Below are positions 56,945 to 64,000 of a stretch of 64,000 nucleotides of DNA, one piece after another. A program made the translations under genes and the position numbers. Below the pieces are notes generated by a model, which worked only from the letters and a program-made list of their open reading frames with translations, had not been told where the DNA came from and made no database searches. The stretch is from Pseudomonas sp. GCEP-101 (GTDB lineage: Bacteria > Pseudomonadota > Gammaproteobacteria > Pseudomonadales > Pseudomonadaceae), in NCBI RefSeq assembly GCF_025133575.1, contig NZ_CP104011.1:5588965-5652964 (forward strand), in the 5' to 3' direction. Position 1 is the first letter of the stretch, and each line of letters begins with the position of its first letter.

Positions 56945-58145
56945 GCAGGGCAACCTCCTTCGAATGGGCCAGGCCCAGGTGATCACGCAGCGTGGTGCCG
57001 CTGTAGCGCCGGCGAAACACACCGCGCTGCTGCAACTGCGGCACCACCTGGGCAACGAAATCGTCGAGGCCGCCGGGCAGGTACGGCGGCATGATGTTGA
57101 AACCGTCCGCCGCACCGGACTCGAACCACGCCTGCAACTGGTCGGCGATGTCCGCGGCGGTGCCGGCGACCACGCGATGGCCGCGCGCGGCGGCGATCCG
57201 CTGGTACAGCTGGCGAATGCTCAGGCCCTCGCGCCGCGCCAGGTCCAGCAACAGGTGCTGGCGACTGACGCCGGACTCGGTGGGCGGCAGTTCCGGCAGC
57301 GGGCCGTCCAGCGGCCATGGCGACAGGTCGAAGCCGCCGGCCACGTCCGACAGCAGCGACAGCCCCACCACCGGCTGCACCAGCTCCTGCAACTGGGCGC
57401 GGTGCTCGTCGGCCTGCGCGCGGCTGGCGCCGAGGATCGGCAGCACCCCGGGCATCACCTTCAGCGCGTCCGGGTTGCGGCCGTGGCGCGCCACCCGCTG
57501 CTTGATATCGCGGTAGAACGCCTGGGCGCCGGCCAGTTCCGGCTGCGCGGTGAACAGCACCTCCGCCTGCCGCGCCGCCAGTTCCCGGCCGGCTTCCGAC
57601 GCGCCGGCCAGCACCTGCACCGGCGCCACGCCGCGGGCCGCCCAGCGCTCGCGCACGCGCTGGAGGAAGTCCTCGGCCATGCGGTAGCGGCAGGCGTGCT
57701 CGTAGTGGCGGTCGCGGCCGAAGTTGCCGGCCTCCTCGGCGTTGCTCGAGGTCACCAGGTTCCAGCCGCTGCGGCCGCCGCTGAGGGATTCCAGGGTGGC
57801 GAAGGTGTCCGCCACGTTCGCCGCGTCGTTGTACGAGGAGGTGACGGTGGCCACCAGCCCGATGTGCCGGGTGCTGACCGCCAGATGCGCCAGCAGCGTC
57901 AGCGGCTCGAAGTGCTCGGTGCGCGCCATGCGGCTCAGCGCGTCCAGGCGCCCCGGCAGCATGGCCAGGGTGTCGGAGAGGAAGATCGCATCGAAGCAGC
58001 CGCGCTCGGCGGTGCGCGCCAGCGCCCGGTAGTGCTCCACGTCCAGCCCGCCAGCGGCGTGCGCGCCGGGGTGTCGCCAGCCCGCCAGGTGATGCCCGGT
58101 GGCCATGAGGAATGCGCCCAGCGCCATCTGCCGTGGCGCCGTCAT
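56937..58145 (-). CDS. NtaA/DszA-type FMN monooxygenase with internal deletion
   Basis: This 402-residue LLM-class protein starts at MTAPRQMALGAFLMATGHHL by ATGA overlap with the ATPase gene. It shows family signatures: RGCFDAIFLSDTLAMLPGRL, then GLVATVTSSYNDAANVADTF and SGGRSGWNLVTSSNAEEAGN. Between RMAEDFLQRVRERW and QVLAGASEAGREL, relatives carry an insert of about 40 residues (the segment ending DHRG..F.V.GPLN), which is absent here, so the frame is intact but shortened. It would oxidise a sulfone, sulfide or amine using FMNH2; whether it is active is uncertain. Neighbours are the peptide-type ABC transporter and a hydrolase. Confidence 0.87.
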   Translation of the reverse strand: MTAPRQMALGAFLMATGHHLAGWRHPGAHAAGGLDVEHYRALARTAERGCFDAIFLSDTLAMLPGRLDALSRMARTEHFEPLTLLAHLAVSTRHIGLVATVTSSYNDAANVADTFATLESLSGGRSGWNLVTSSNAEEAGNFGRDRHYEHACRYRMAEDFLQRVRERWAARGVAPVQVLAGASEAGRELAARQAEVLFTAQPELAGAQAFYRDIKQRVARHGRNPDALKVMPGVLPILGASRAQADEHRAQLQELVQPVVGLSLLSDVAGGFDLSPWPLDGPLPELPPTESGVSRQHLLLDLARREGLSIRQLYQRIAAARGHRVVAGTAADIADQLQAWFESGAADGFNIMPPYLPGGLDDFVAQVVPQLQQRGVFRRRYSGTTLRDHLGLAHSKEVALHG

Positions 58146-59752
58146 GCGGGCTCCTCCACGTCGCGCAGCGGATGCGCGGCGAGCAGCCGGCGCGTGTAGT
58201 CGTGGCGCGGCGCGCGCAGCACCTGTTGCGCCTCGCCCAGTTCGACGATGCGCCCGCCCTGCATCACCGCGATGCGGTCGCACAGGCGCGCCGCCACCTG
58301 CAGGTCGTGGGTGATGAACACCAGGCTCAGGCCCAGGTCGCGCTGCAGCCGTTCCAGCAGTTCCAGCACCTGCTGCTGCACCAGGGCATCCAGCGCCGAC
58401 ACGCATTCGTCTGCCACCAGCACCTTGGGCTGCAAGGCCAGGGCGCGGGCGATGCCGATGCGCTGCCGCTGCCCGCCGGAGAAGTCCCGCGGGTAGCGCT
58501 CGAAGGCGGCGTCGGGCAGGCCGACCTGCTGCAGCAGCTCCCGCGCGCGGCGCTCCGCCTCGCTGGCGGAAACCCCATGGGCCAGCGGCCCGGCCATGAT
58601 CTGCCGGCCAACGCGCTGGCGCGGGTTGAGCGAGGCGAAGGGGTCCTGGAAGACCATCTGCACCTGCTGGCGCAGCGGGCGCAACCGACGCTGCGAGAGG
58701 GACGCCAGGTCCGTGCCACGCAGCAGGATCTGCCCGCCGTCCGGGCGCAACAGGCGCACCAGCGCCCGCCCAAGGGTGGTCTTGCCCGAACCGGATTCGC
58801 CGACGATGCCCAGGCATTCGCCGGGGCGCAGGTTGAACGAGGCATCGGCCAGCGCGGTGACGCGGCGCCGGCGCCACAGGCCCTGGCGACTGTCGTAGTG
58901 CTTGTGCAGGCCGCTCACCTCCAGCAGCGGCGCGACGTCCGCCTCGAAGCGCCGTGGGCGGCGCTGGCCGGGTGCGAGCGCCGCCAGCAGCTGGCGCGTG
59001 TAGGGATGCTGCGGCGCGTCCAGCACCTGGCGCAACGCGCCCTGCTCCACCGCGCGGCCCTTTTGCATCACCAGCACGCGGTCGGCGATGGCCTCCACCA
59101 CGGCGAAGTCATGGGTGATCAGCAGCACCGCCATGCCCTTCTCGCGGCGGATGCGCCGCAGCAGGTCGAGCACCTGGGCCTGGGTGCTGACGTCCAGCGC
59201 CGAGGTCGGTTCGTCGGCGATCAGCAGGGCCGGCTCCAGCGCCAGGGCGATGGCGATCACCACCCGCTGGCGCTGGCCGCCGGAGAGCTGGAAGGGATAG
59301 GCGTGGTAGAGGCTCTGCGGCTCCGGCAGGCCGACGTAGCCGAGCAGGTCGAGCACCCGCTCGCGGCGCTTGGCCGGCGATGCCACGCCGTGGGCGCGCA
59401 GGCTCTCGTCGACCTGCCGGCCGATGCTCATCAACGGGTTGAGCGCGCTCATGGGCTCCTGGAACACCATGGCGATGTCCTTGCCACGCAGCTCGCGCAT
59501 GCCGGCCTCGCTGCGCCCGGCCAGGTCCTCGCCGCGAAAGCGGATGCTGCCGGCCACCGGCGTCAGATGCGCCGGCAGCAGGCGCAGGATGGCGTTGGCC
59601 AGCATCGACTTGCCCGAGCCGGATTCGCCGACCACGCAGAGCACTTCGCCGGCCGATAGGTCGACGGACAACCCGTTCACCGCGCAGGCACGGTCGCCGC
59701 CGGCCGGCAGGTCGATGCGCAGGTCGCGTACTTCCAGCAGTTTCTCGCTCAT
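58142..59752 (-). CDS. Duplicated ATP-binding protein of a dipeptide/nickel-type ABC transporter (DppD-DppF fusion)
   Basis: This 536-residue protein joins two full ATPase domains. The first (about residues 5-260) has Walker A GESGSGKSM and signature LSGGQRQRVVIAIA, with Walker B LLIADEPTSALD. The second (about 280-525) has Walker A GESGSGKTT, Q-loop VFQDPFASLNPR and signature FSGGQRQRIGIARA. The linker region PYTRQLLAALAPGQRR is the usual end of the DppD domain. Such fusions act as a single energising subunit with two permeases. It overlaps both neighbours by 4 bp. Confidence 0.94.
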   Translation of the reverse strand: MSEKLLEVRDLRIDLPAGGDRACAVNGLSVDLSAGEVLCVVGESGSGKSMLANAILRLLPAHLTPVAGSIRFRGEDLAGRSEAGMRELRGKDIAMVFQEPMSALNPLMSIGRQVDESLRAHGVASPAKRRERVLDLLGYVGLPEPQSLYHAYPFQLSGGQRQRVVIAIALALEPALLIADEPTSALDVSTQAQVLDLLRRIRREKGMAVLLITHDFAVVEAIADRVLVMQKGRAVEQGALRQVLDAPQHPYTRQLLAALAPGQRRPRRFEADVAPLLEVSGLHKHYDSRQGLWRRRRVTALADASFNLRPGECLGIVGESGSGKTTLGRALVRLLRPDGGQILLRGTDLASLSQRRLRPLRQQVQMVFQDPFASLNPRQRVGRQIMAGPLAHGVSASEAERRARELLQQVGLPDAAFERYPRDFSGGQRQRIGIARALALQPKVLVADECVSALDALVQQQVLELLERLQRDLGLSLVFITHDLQVAARLCDRIAVMQGGRIVELGEAQQVLRAPRHDYTRRLLAAHPLRDVEEPA

Positions 59753-60585
59753 GGGCGGCCTCCCTGGCTGCCGGTTGTCTGCACCGCTTCGCGCAGCGCC
59801 TCGCCGACGCGCTGCACCGAGAGCACCGTGAGCAGGATCGCCACGCCCGGCAGCAGGCTCATCGACGGCGCCTCGCGCAGCAGGTTGCGCGAGGCATTGA
59901 TCATGTAGCCCCAGCTCATCGCCTCCGGGTCGCCCAGGCCGAGGAAGGCCAGCGCGGCTTCGGTGAGGATGGCGGCGGCGAGGATGAAGGTGAGGCTGAC
60001 CAGCAGCGGCGACAGCGCGTTGGGCAGGATCTGCACGAAGACGATGCGCACCGGCCGCTCGCCCAGCACCAGCGCCGCCTGGACGAACTCGCGCTGGCGC
60101 AGGCTGAGGAATTCGCTGCGCACCAGGCGCGCCACCGGCGGCCAGGCCACCAGCGCCAGGGCCAGCACCACCGAGCCCACCGAGGGTTCCATCAGCGCCA
60201 CCAGCACCACCGCCAGCACGAGCTGCGGGATAATCTGGAAGCACTCGGCGATGCGCATCAGCAACTCATCGACCCAGCCGCCGAAATAGCCGGCGGTGGC
60301 GCCGATCAGCAGCGCCGGCAGCAGGGTCGCCAGGGTCGCCAGCAGCCCCACGGTCAGCGAGGTGCGCGCGCCATAGAGCAAGCCGGTGGCGATGTCACGG
60401 CCGAGCATGTCGGTGCCCAGCCAGTGGCTGGCATCGCTGAACGGCGGCACCAGCGGCCGCGCCAGCATCTCCCAGGGCGAAGCCGAGCACAGCCAGGGCG
60501 CCAGCAGCGCCGAGGCGGCCAGCAGGACCAGGAAGCCGGCGGCGAGCAGCGCGCCGGGCCGGGCAAACGCGCGACGCAGGCTCAT
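59749..60585 (-). CDS. Dipeptide-type ABC transporter permease (DppC-like)
   Basis: This 278-residue permease starts at MSLRRAFARPGALLAAGFLV. It has a short cytoplasmic N-terminus and six helices, with the DppC-type HWLGTDMLGRDIATGLLYGA motif after the first helix. The ATPase-docking segment is LRQREFVQAALVLGERPVRI. The partner permease overlaps by 4 bp upstream. Confidence 0.93.
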   Translation of the reverse strand: MSLRRAFARPGALLAAGFLVLLAASALLAPWLCSASPWEMLARPLVPPFSDASHWLGTDMLGRDIATGLLYGARTSLTVGLLATLATLLPALLIGATAGYFGGWVDELLMRIAECFQIIPQLVLAVVLVALMEPSVGSVVLALALVAWPPVARLVRSEFLSLRQREFVQAALVLGERPVRIVFVQILPNALSPLLVSLTFILAAAILTEAALAFLGLGDPEAMSWGYMINASRNLLREAPSMSLLPGVAILLTVLSVQRVGEALREAVQTTGSQGGRP

Positions 60586-61574
60586 CGCACCTCCCCCGCC
60601 GCGCCGATGCGCGGGTCCAGCAGGCGGCACAGCAGGTCGGCGAGGAAGTTGAACGCCACCACCAGGCAGGAGATCACCAGGAACACGCCCAGCAGCAACG
60701 CATAGTCGCGCTGGCTGAGCGCGTCGTAGAGCAGCCGGCCGATGCCCGGCCAGGCATAGACCACCTCGATCAGCAGGGCGCCGCTGGCCAGTTGGCCGAG
60801 CTGCAGGCCGGCGAAGGTCACCACCGGCACCAGCGCATTGCGCAGCACGTGGTCCAGCAGGATGCGCCCCTCGCCCAGCCCCTTGGCGCGGGCCAGGCGC
60901 ACGTGTTCCTGGGGCAGGATGTCGAGCATGGCGCTGCGCGTCAGGTGCACGTACATCGCCAGCGACAGGAAGCTCAGCGACAGGCACGGCAGCAGCAGGT
61001 GGCCGAGGCGGTCCGCCCACCAGGCCCAGCCGCTCAGGTCGGCGCCGACGCTCTGCATGCCGAACGCCGGCAGCCAGCCCAGCTGCACGGAGAACAGCAG
61101 CACCAGCAGCAGCGCCAGCCAGAAGGGTGGCGTGGCGAACAACACCCAGACGGCGCGGCCGATGAAGCGGTCCAGCCGGCCACTGCCCTGCTGGCTGCGC
61201 GCGGCGAGCACGCCCAGAGTCACGCCGAGGGTGAGCGACACGGCAAAGGCCGAGCCCATCAGCAGCAGCGTGGCGGGCAGGCGCTCGGCGATCAGTTGCC
61301 AGACGCCTTCCTGGTTGCGGTAGGAGTAGCCCAGGTCGAGGTGGGCGATCTGCGCGAGGTAGCGCCACAGCTGCACCGGCAGCGGCAGGTCCAGGCCCAT
61401 CTGGCCGCGCAGCCGGGCGATGTAGTCGGCATCGTCGCTGCCCGCCTCCCCCGCCATCAGCAGCGCCGGGTCGCCCGGTGCCAGGCGCAGCAGCAGGAAG
61501 GCGCCCACCAGCACCGCGACGATCAGGGCCAGCGCACGCCCCAGGCGCGCGCCGGCGTACAGCAGCACATTCAT
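60582..61574 (-). CDS. Dipeptide-type ABC transporter permease (DppB-like)
   Basis: This 330-residue permease begins MNVLLYAGARLGRALALIVA. The DppB signature is AFLLLRLAPGDPALLMAGEA, and the docking loop is LPQEHVRLARAKGLGEGRIL. Six helices are expected, with the periplasmic loop between the first two. It overlaps the binding-protein stop by 4 bp and the DppC-like gene by 4 bp. Confidence 0.93.
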   Translation of the reverse strand: MNVLLYAGARLGRALALIVAVLVGAFLLLRLAPGDPALLMAGEAGSDDADYIARLRGQMGLDLPLPVQLWRYLAQIAHLDLGYSYRNQEGVWQLIAERLPATLLLMGSAFAVSLTLGVTLGVLAARSQQGSGRLDRFIGRAVWVLFATPPFWLALLLVLLFSVQLGWLPAFGMQSVGADLSGWAWWADRLGHLLLPCLSLSFLSLAMYVHLTRSAMLDILPQEHVRLARAKGLGEGRILLDHVLRNALVPVVTFAGLQLGQLASGALLIEVVYAWPGIGRLLYDALSQRDYALLLGVFLVISCLVVAFNFLADLLCRLLDPRIGAAGEVR

Positions 61575-63175
61575 TGCTTGGCAGGCTCCAGGTAGACCTC
61601 GGCGTAGCTGTCGTTGAGGCTGGTGGCGCTGCGGATCAGGTTGTGCACGCGCTGCTGGTAGAGCGTGGGGAAGCGCATCTCGAAGATCGGCGCGATCGGC
61701 AGGTCATCGTTGAGCTTGCGCTCCAGTTCGCCATACACGGCCTGGCGCTGCGGGCCCTCGGGCGTGTTGGCGACGCGCTGCCAGAGCGCGTCGGCGGCGG
61801 CGTCGCTGTAGCCGGTGATGTTGGCAAACGGCGAGGTCTTGAGGAGGTAGTCGGTGCGGTACAGGTAGGCCGTGGTCAGGTACGGGTCGCCAACCTGGAA
61901 GATGAAATTGTAAGTCAGGTCGAAGTCCCAGTCGCTGGCGCGCTGGTACCAGGTGGCGGCGTCGGAGGTGGCCACCTGCACCTTGATGCCCAGCGGCTGC
62001 AGCGCCTGCTTGGTGTACTCGGCCAGGCGCTCCCAGGCGCCGCCCTTCTCGCCATTGAGCAGGCGCACCCGCAGCGTGCTGACGTCCACGCCGGATTCGG
62101 CGATCAGCGCCTTGGCCCTGGCCGGGTCATAGCCGTACTGCGGCAGCTTCGGATCGTGGAACGCGCCGAGGAACGGCCCGGCTGCCACGCGGCCGGTGCC
62201 GAAGAAGATGTTGTCGACGATGAACTGGCGGTTCAGCGAATAGAGGATCGCCTGGCGCACCTTGGGGTTGTCCAGGCCCGGCTTGCGGGTGTTGATCTGC
62301 AGGAAAGCCAGCCCTGGGTACAGCTCGTAGCCCTTCTCCGAGGCCTCGACGCCCGGCAGCTGCGACAGGCGCTTGAGGTCGGCGTAGTCGGCGTCGCCGC
62401 TGCGCAGCACCTGCACCTCGCCGCGCTCGAAGGCCGCGGCGCGGGCGGCGGCGTCGGGGATGACGTGGTAGACGATGCCGTCCAGGTACGGCAGGCCCTG
62501 GTGCCAGTAATCCGGGTTGCGCGCCAGGCGGATGTAGGCGCCGCGCTTCCACTCCTGGAAGACGAACGGCCCGGTGCCCACCGGCTTGAGGTTGTACGGG
62601 TTGCTGCGGTAGTCGGTGCCGGCATACAGGTGCTTGGGCACGATGGGCCGCAGGCCGCTGCCCAGCGCCGACAGCAGCGGCGAGAAGGGCTTCTTCAACT
62701 GGAACACCACCTGGTCGGCACCCTTGGCCTGCACGCTGGCCACGTACTCGGCGAAGAGACTCGCCATGCGCTTGTCCACCTCCGGATAGAAGTCCTGGAA
62801 GCTGAACACCACGTCGTCGGCGCTGAAGGGCTGGCCGTCGTGCCATTTCACGCCCGGTTGCAGCTCGAAGGTGTAGGTCAGGCCGTCCGCCGACACCGTC
62901 CAGCGGCGGGCCAGCACCGGTTGCGGCTTCAGGTGGGTGTCGAAGGTGATCAGCCCTTCGAGGATCTTGCCGCCGACGTACTGGGTGGCGACGTGGCTGA
63001 CCACCGCGTGGGACAGCGACGGCGGCTCCGGTTGCGCCACCAGGTCGAGCTGGCCGCCGCGGGTCGGCTCCGCCACGGCGGCGCCCGCCATGGCCAGGCC
63101 GGCCGCCAGCAGGCCGGCGAGCAGCCGGGCATGGCGAGGGCGTCGGGGCGCGCGGCGGAAGGTGGGACTGGACAT
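61571..63175 (-). CDS. Peptide/nickel-type ABC substrate-binding protein (family 5)
   Basis: This 534-residue protein has a long basic signal (RRAPRRPRHARLLAGLLAAG, cleaved near AVAEP). The mature part is a family-5 binding protein: GGQLDLVAQPEPPSLSHAVV, then YVGGKILEGLITFDTHLKPQ and ARRWTVSADGLTYTFELQPG, ending with typical DLPIAPIFEMRFPTLYQQRV. Such proteins carry peptides, nickel, glutathione or other large polar molecules. The downstream monooxygenase hints at a sulfur-containing ligand. It heads the six-gene operon; AGGAG lies 5 bases before ATG. A repeat-rich 358-bp gap separates it from the TPR gene. Confidence 0.92.
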   Translation of the reverse strand: MSSPTFRRAPRRPRHARLLAGLLAAGLAMAGAAVAEPTRGGQLDLVAQPEPPSLSHAVVSHVATQYVGGKILEGLITFDTHLKPQPVLARRWTVSADGLTYTFELQPGVKWHDGQPFSADDVVFSFQDFYPEVDKRMASLFAEYVASVQAKGADQVVFQLKKPFSPLLSALGSGLRPIVPKHLYAGTDYRSNPYNLKPVGTGPFVFQEWKRGAYIRLARNPDYWHQGLPYLDGIVYHVIPDAAARAAAFERGEVQVLRSGDADYADLKRLSQLPGVEASEKGYELYPGLAFLQINTRKPGLDNPKVRQAILYSLNRQFIVDNIFFGTGRVAAGPFLGAFHDPKLPQYGYDPARAKALIAESGVDVSTLRVRLLNGEKGGAWERLAEYTKQALQPLGIKVQVATSDAATWYQRASDWDFDLTYNFIFQVGDPYLTTAYLYRTDYLLKTSPFANITGYSDAAADALWQRVANTPEGPQRQAVYGELERKLNDDLPIAPIFEMRFPTLYQQRVHNLIRSATSLNDSYAEVYLEPAKQ

Positions 63176-63533
63176 GGAAGCTCCTGCAGGATCAGCGCCG
63201 CGAATCGGCTTTGCAGGGGCTTGAGCAAGCGCTGTGCCATGGGCCCGCAGGCCCTTCGCTGCGGGCTTTGCGGCACGCCTGCGAAGGGCCGCTGGTGCAA
63301 ATCACACAGTGCGGGCGGCGCATTGCCTGAAAAGCAGCAACCTGGCCGGATGAGCAGCGCATGCGGGGGTGCTCTGGGCTTTCTAGGCGGTGGCATGATG
63401 CTGTTCGCGAGCAAGACTAGGCGCCCCCTCGGTCCTACGAAAAGCAGGCGCTGTGGCGAACCGGAGCGCGCGACCAGGGCGACTGGCACAGGGTTTGCGA
63501 CTAGTCTGCATCTTCTACGTGGAGCGGCAGCGC
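63176..63533. repeat. Gene-free gap with palindromic sequences
   Basis: No gene is present between the divergent binding-protein and TPR genes. A 10-bp inverted repeat, GGCCCTTCGC (63250-63259) with GCGAAGGGCC (63281-63290), is followed by an inverted copy (63401-63445) of the repeat at 52685. The promoters of both genes must lie here; none is clear enough to place. Confidence 0.55.
63401..63445 (-). repeat. Dispersed repeat, inverted copy of 52685-52731
   Basis: CTGTTCGCGAGCAAGACTAG, GCGCCCCCTCGGTCCTACGA and AAAGC form the reverse complement of the 52685 copy. It resembles the REP-type elements of pseudomonads. Confidence 0.8.
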
Positions 63534-64000
63534 ATGACCCAGGACTATCTCGGCAACCCCATCGACAGCGAGCGCGCAGATACCCGCCAGGCCATCGATG
63601 ACTTCACCGGCGGCGTGCTGGCCTACCAGACCCGCGCGGAAAACATCCTCGCCGGCGCCGAGGCCGACCCGGCCTCGGTACTGGCCAACGCCTTCGCCGG
63701 TCTGCTGATGATGTTCGCCGAATCGCCGCAGGCACCCAGCCTCGCCGCGCGCTACCTGCAGCGGGCCTGGGCGGCCGGCCCCGGCATTCCCCGCGCCGAA
63801 CGCTATACCACGCTGCTCGCGGCCTGGAGCGCGGACGACCTGCCCGAGGCGCTGCGCCTGAGCGAGCTGTTGCTCGACGAGCACCCACGCGACCTGCTGG
63901 CGGCCAAGCTCAACCAGTATTTCGAATTCAACCGCGGCAACGCGCCGGCCATGCTGCGCATCGCCCTGAAAGCCGTGAAAGGGGCCGAGGATGTACCCCA
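63534..64000 (+). CDS. Tetratricopeptide repeat protein (TTC38-like), N-terminal part
   Basis: The gene starts at ATG with GGAG 8 bases upstream and runs off the right edge, giving 155 residues. It opens MTQDYLGNPIDSERADTRQA and continues IDDFTGGVLAYQTRAENILA, then SVLANAFAGLLMMFAESPQA and YLQRAWAAGPGIPRAERYTT. TPR-like helical pairs repeat at about 34-residue spacing. The N-terminal pattern matches bacterial homologues of TTC38, a family of unknown biochemical function. No signal peptide is present, so it is probably cytosolic. Downstream neighbours are outside the window. Confidence 0.8.
   Translation, partial: MTQDYLGNPIDSERADTRQAIDDFTGGVLAYQTRAENILAGAEADPASVLANAFAGLLMMFAESPQAPSLAARYLQRAWAAGPGIPRAERYTTLLAAWSADDLPEALRLSELLLDEHPRDLLAAKLNQYFEFNRGNAPAMLRIALKAVKGAEDVP

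Noticed and set aside
1..64000. tRNA, rRNA or insertion-sequence genes
   Set aside because: No cloverleaf-type sequence, rRNA core or transposase motif was recognised by reading; a covariance-model search would be decisive.

Overview
The window is high-G+C Pseudomonas chromosome, most likely from the P. aeruginosa / P. citronellolis / P. nitroreducens side of the genus. This rests on codon use, the many LysR and AraC regulators, REP-type palindromes, an AtsA-type arylsulfatase, and a LysR / 3-mercaptopropionate dioxygenase / rhodanese block matching the P. aeruginosa PA2601-PA2603 neighbourhood. The species is inferred, not proven. No rRNA, tRNA, CRISPR array, phage or complete insertion sequence was seen.

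Layout. 0-5.7 kb: end of a DUF3313 protein, an AraC regulator, an octaheme cytochrome c lipoprotein with HEAT and TPR repeats, and a divergent AraC / AhpD-like pair with a glutaredoxin. 5.9-12 kb: LysR / NTF2-like / Tat-exported deacetylase, arylsulfatase AtsA, and a quinone oxidoreductase-TetR pair with a visible operator. 12-17.2 kb: a frameshifted monooxygenase relic, then a redox cluster (ABM protein, LysR, two aldo/keto reductases of which one is Tat-exported, and a carboxymuconolactone-decarboxylase-like protein). 17.3-19.9 kb: a visibly lower-G+C patch of small unknown genes, each next to a copy or half-copy of one hairpin-bearing repeat. 20-26 kb: a PotABCD-type ABC transporter and an AruI-like thiamine-diphosphate enzyme, facing a LysR regulator. 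27.4-32 kb: sugar-phosphate isomerase-like protein, IPNS-type 2-oxoglutarate oxygenase, family-3 binding protein and a fused permease-ATPase. 32-35 kb: MocR regulator divergent from a LysE exporter and a PhzF enzyme.

35-63 kb looks devoted largely to organosulfur scavenging. It holds a SsuABC-like transporter with an acyl-CoA-dehydrogenase-like flavoprotein and an AhpD-like protein under a divergent AraC; a FecI/FecR/TonB-receptor regulon with a desaturase, a PhnD-like protein and ProX/ProW-like proteins; two sulfonate-type binding proteins with a SsuD-like monooxygenase; a LysR facing 3-mercaptopropionate dioxygenase plus a four-domain rhodanese; and a six-gene operon of dipeptide-type ABC transporter, flavin monooxygenase and hydrolase. 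The monooxygenases and dioxygenase would release sulfite or oxidised sulfur from imported compounds and the rhodanese would handle sulfane sulfur. The window ends inside a TPR gene.

The best candidate for an undescribed system is 40.5-48.6 kb. Two of its transcription units (the desaturase unit and the TonB receptor) carry nearly identical elements (GATCTGCAAG, 17 bp, CACAGA) at almost equal distance from their start codons. This suggests that the local FecI-like sigma factor controls a cell-surface-signalled uptake module whose ligand is unknown.
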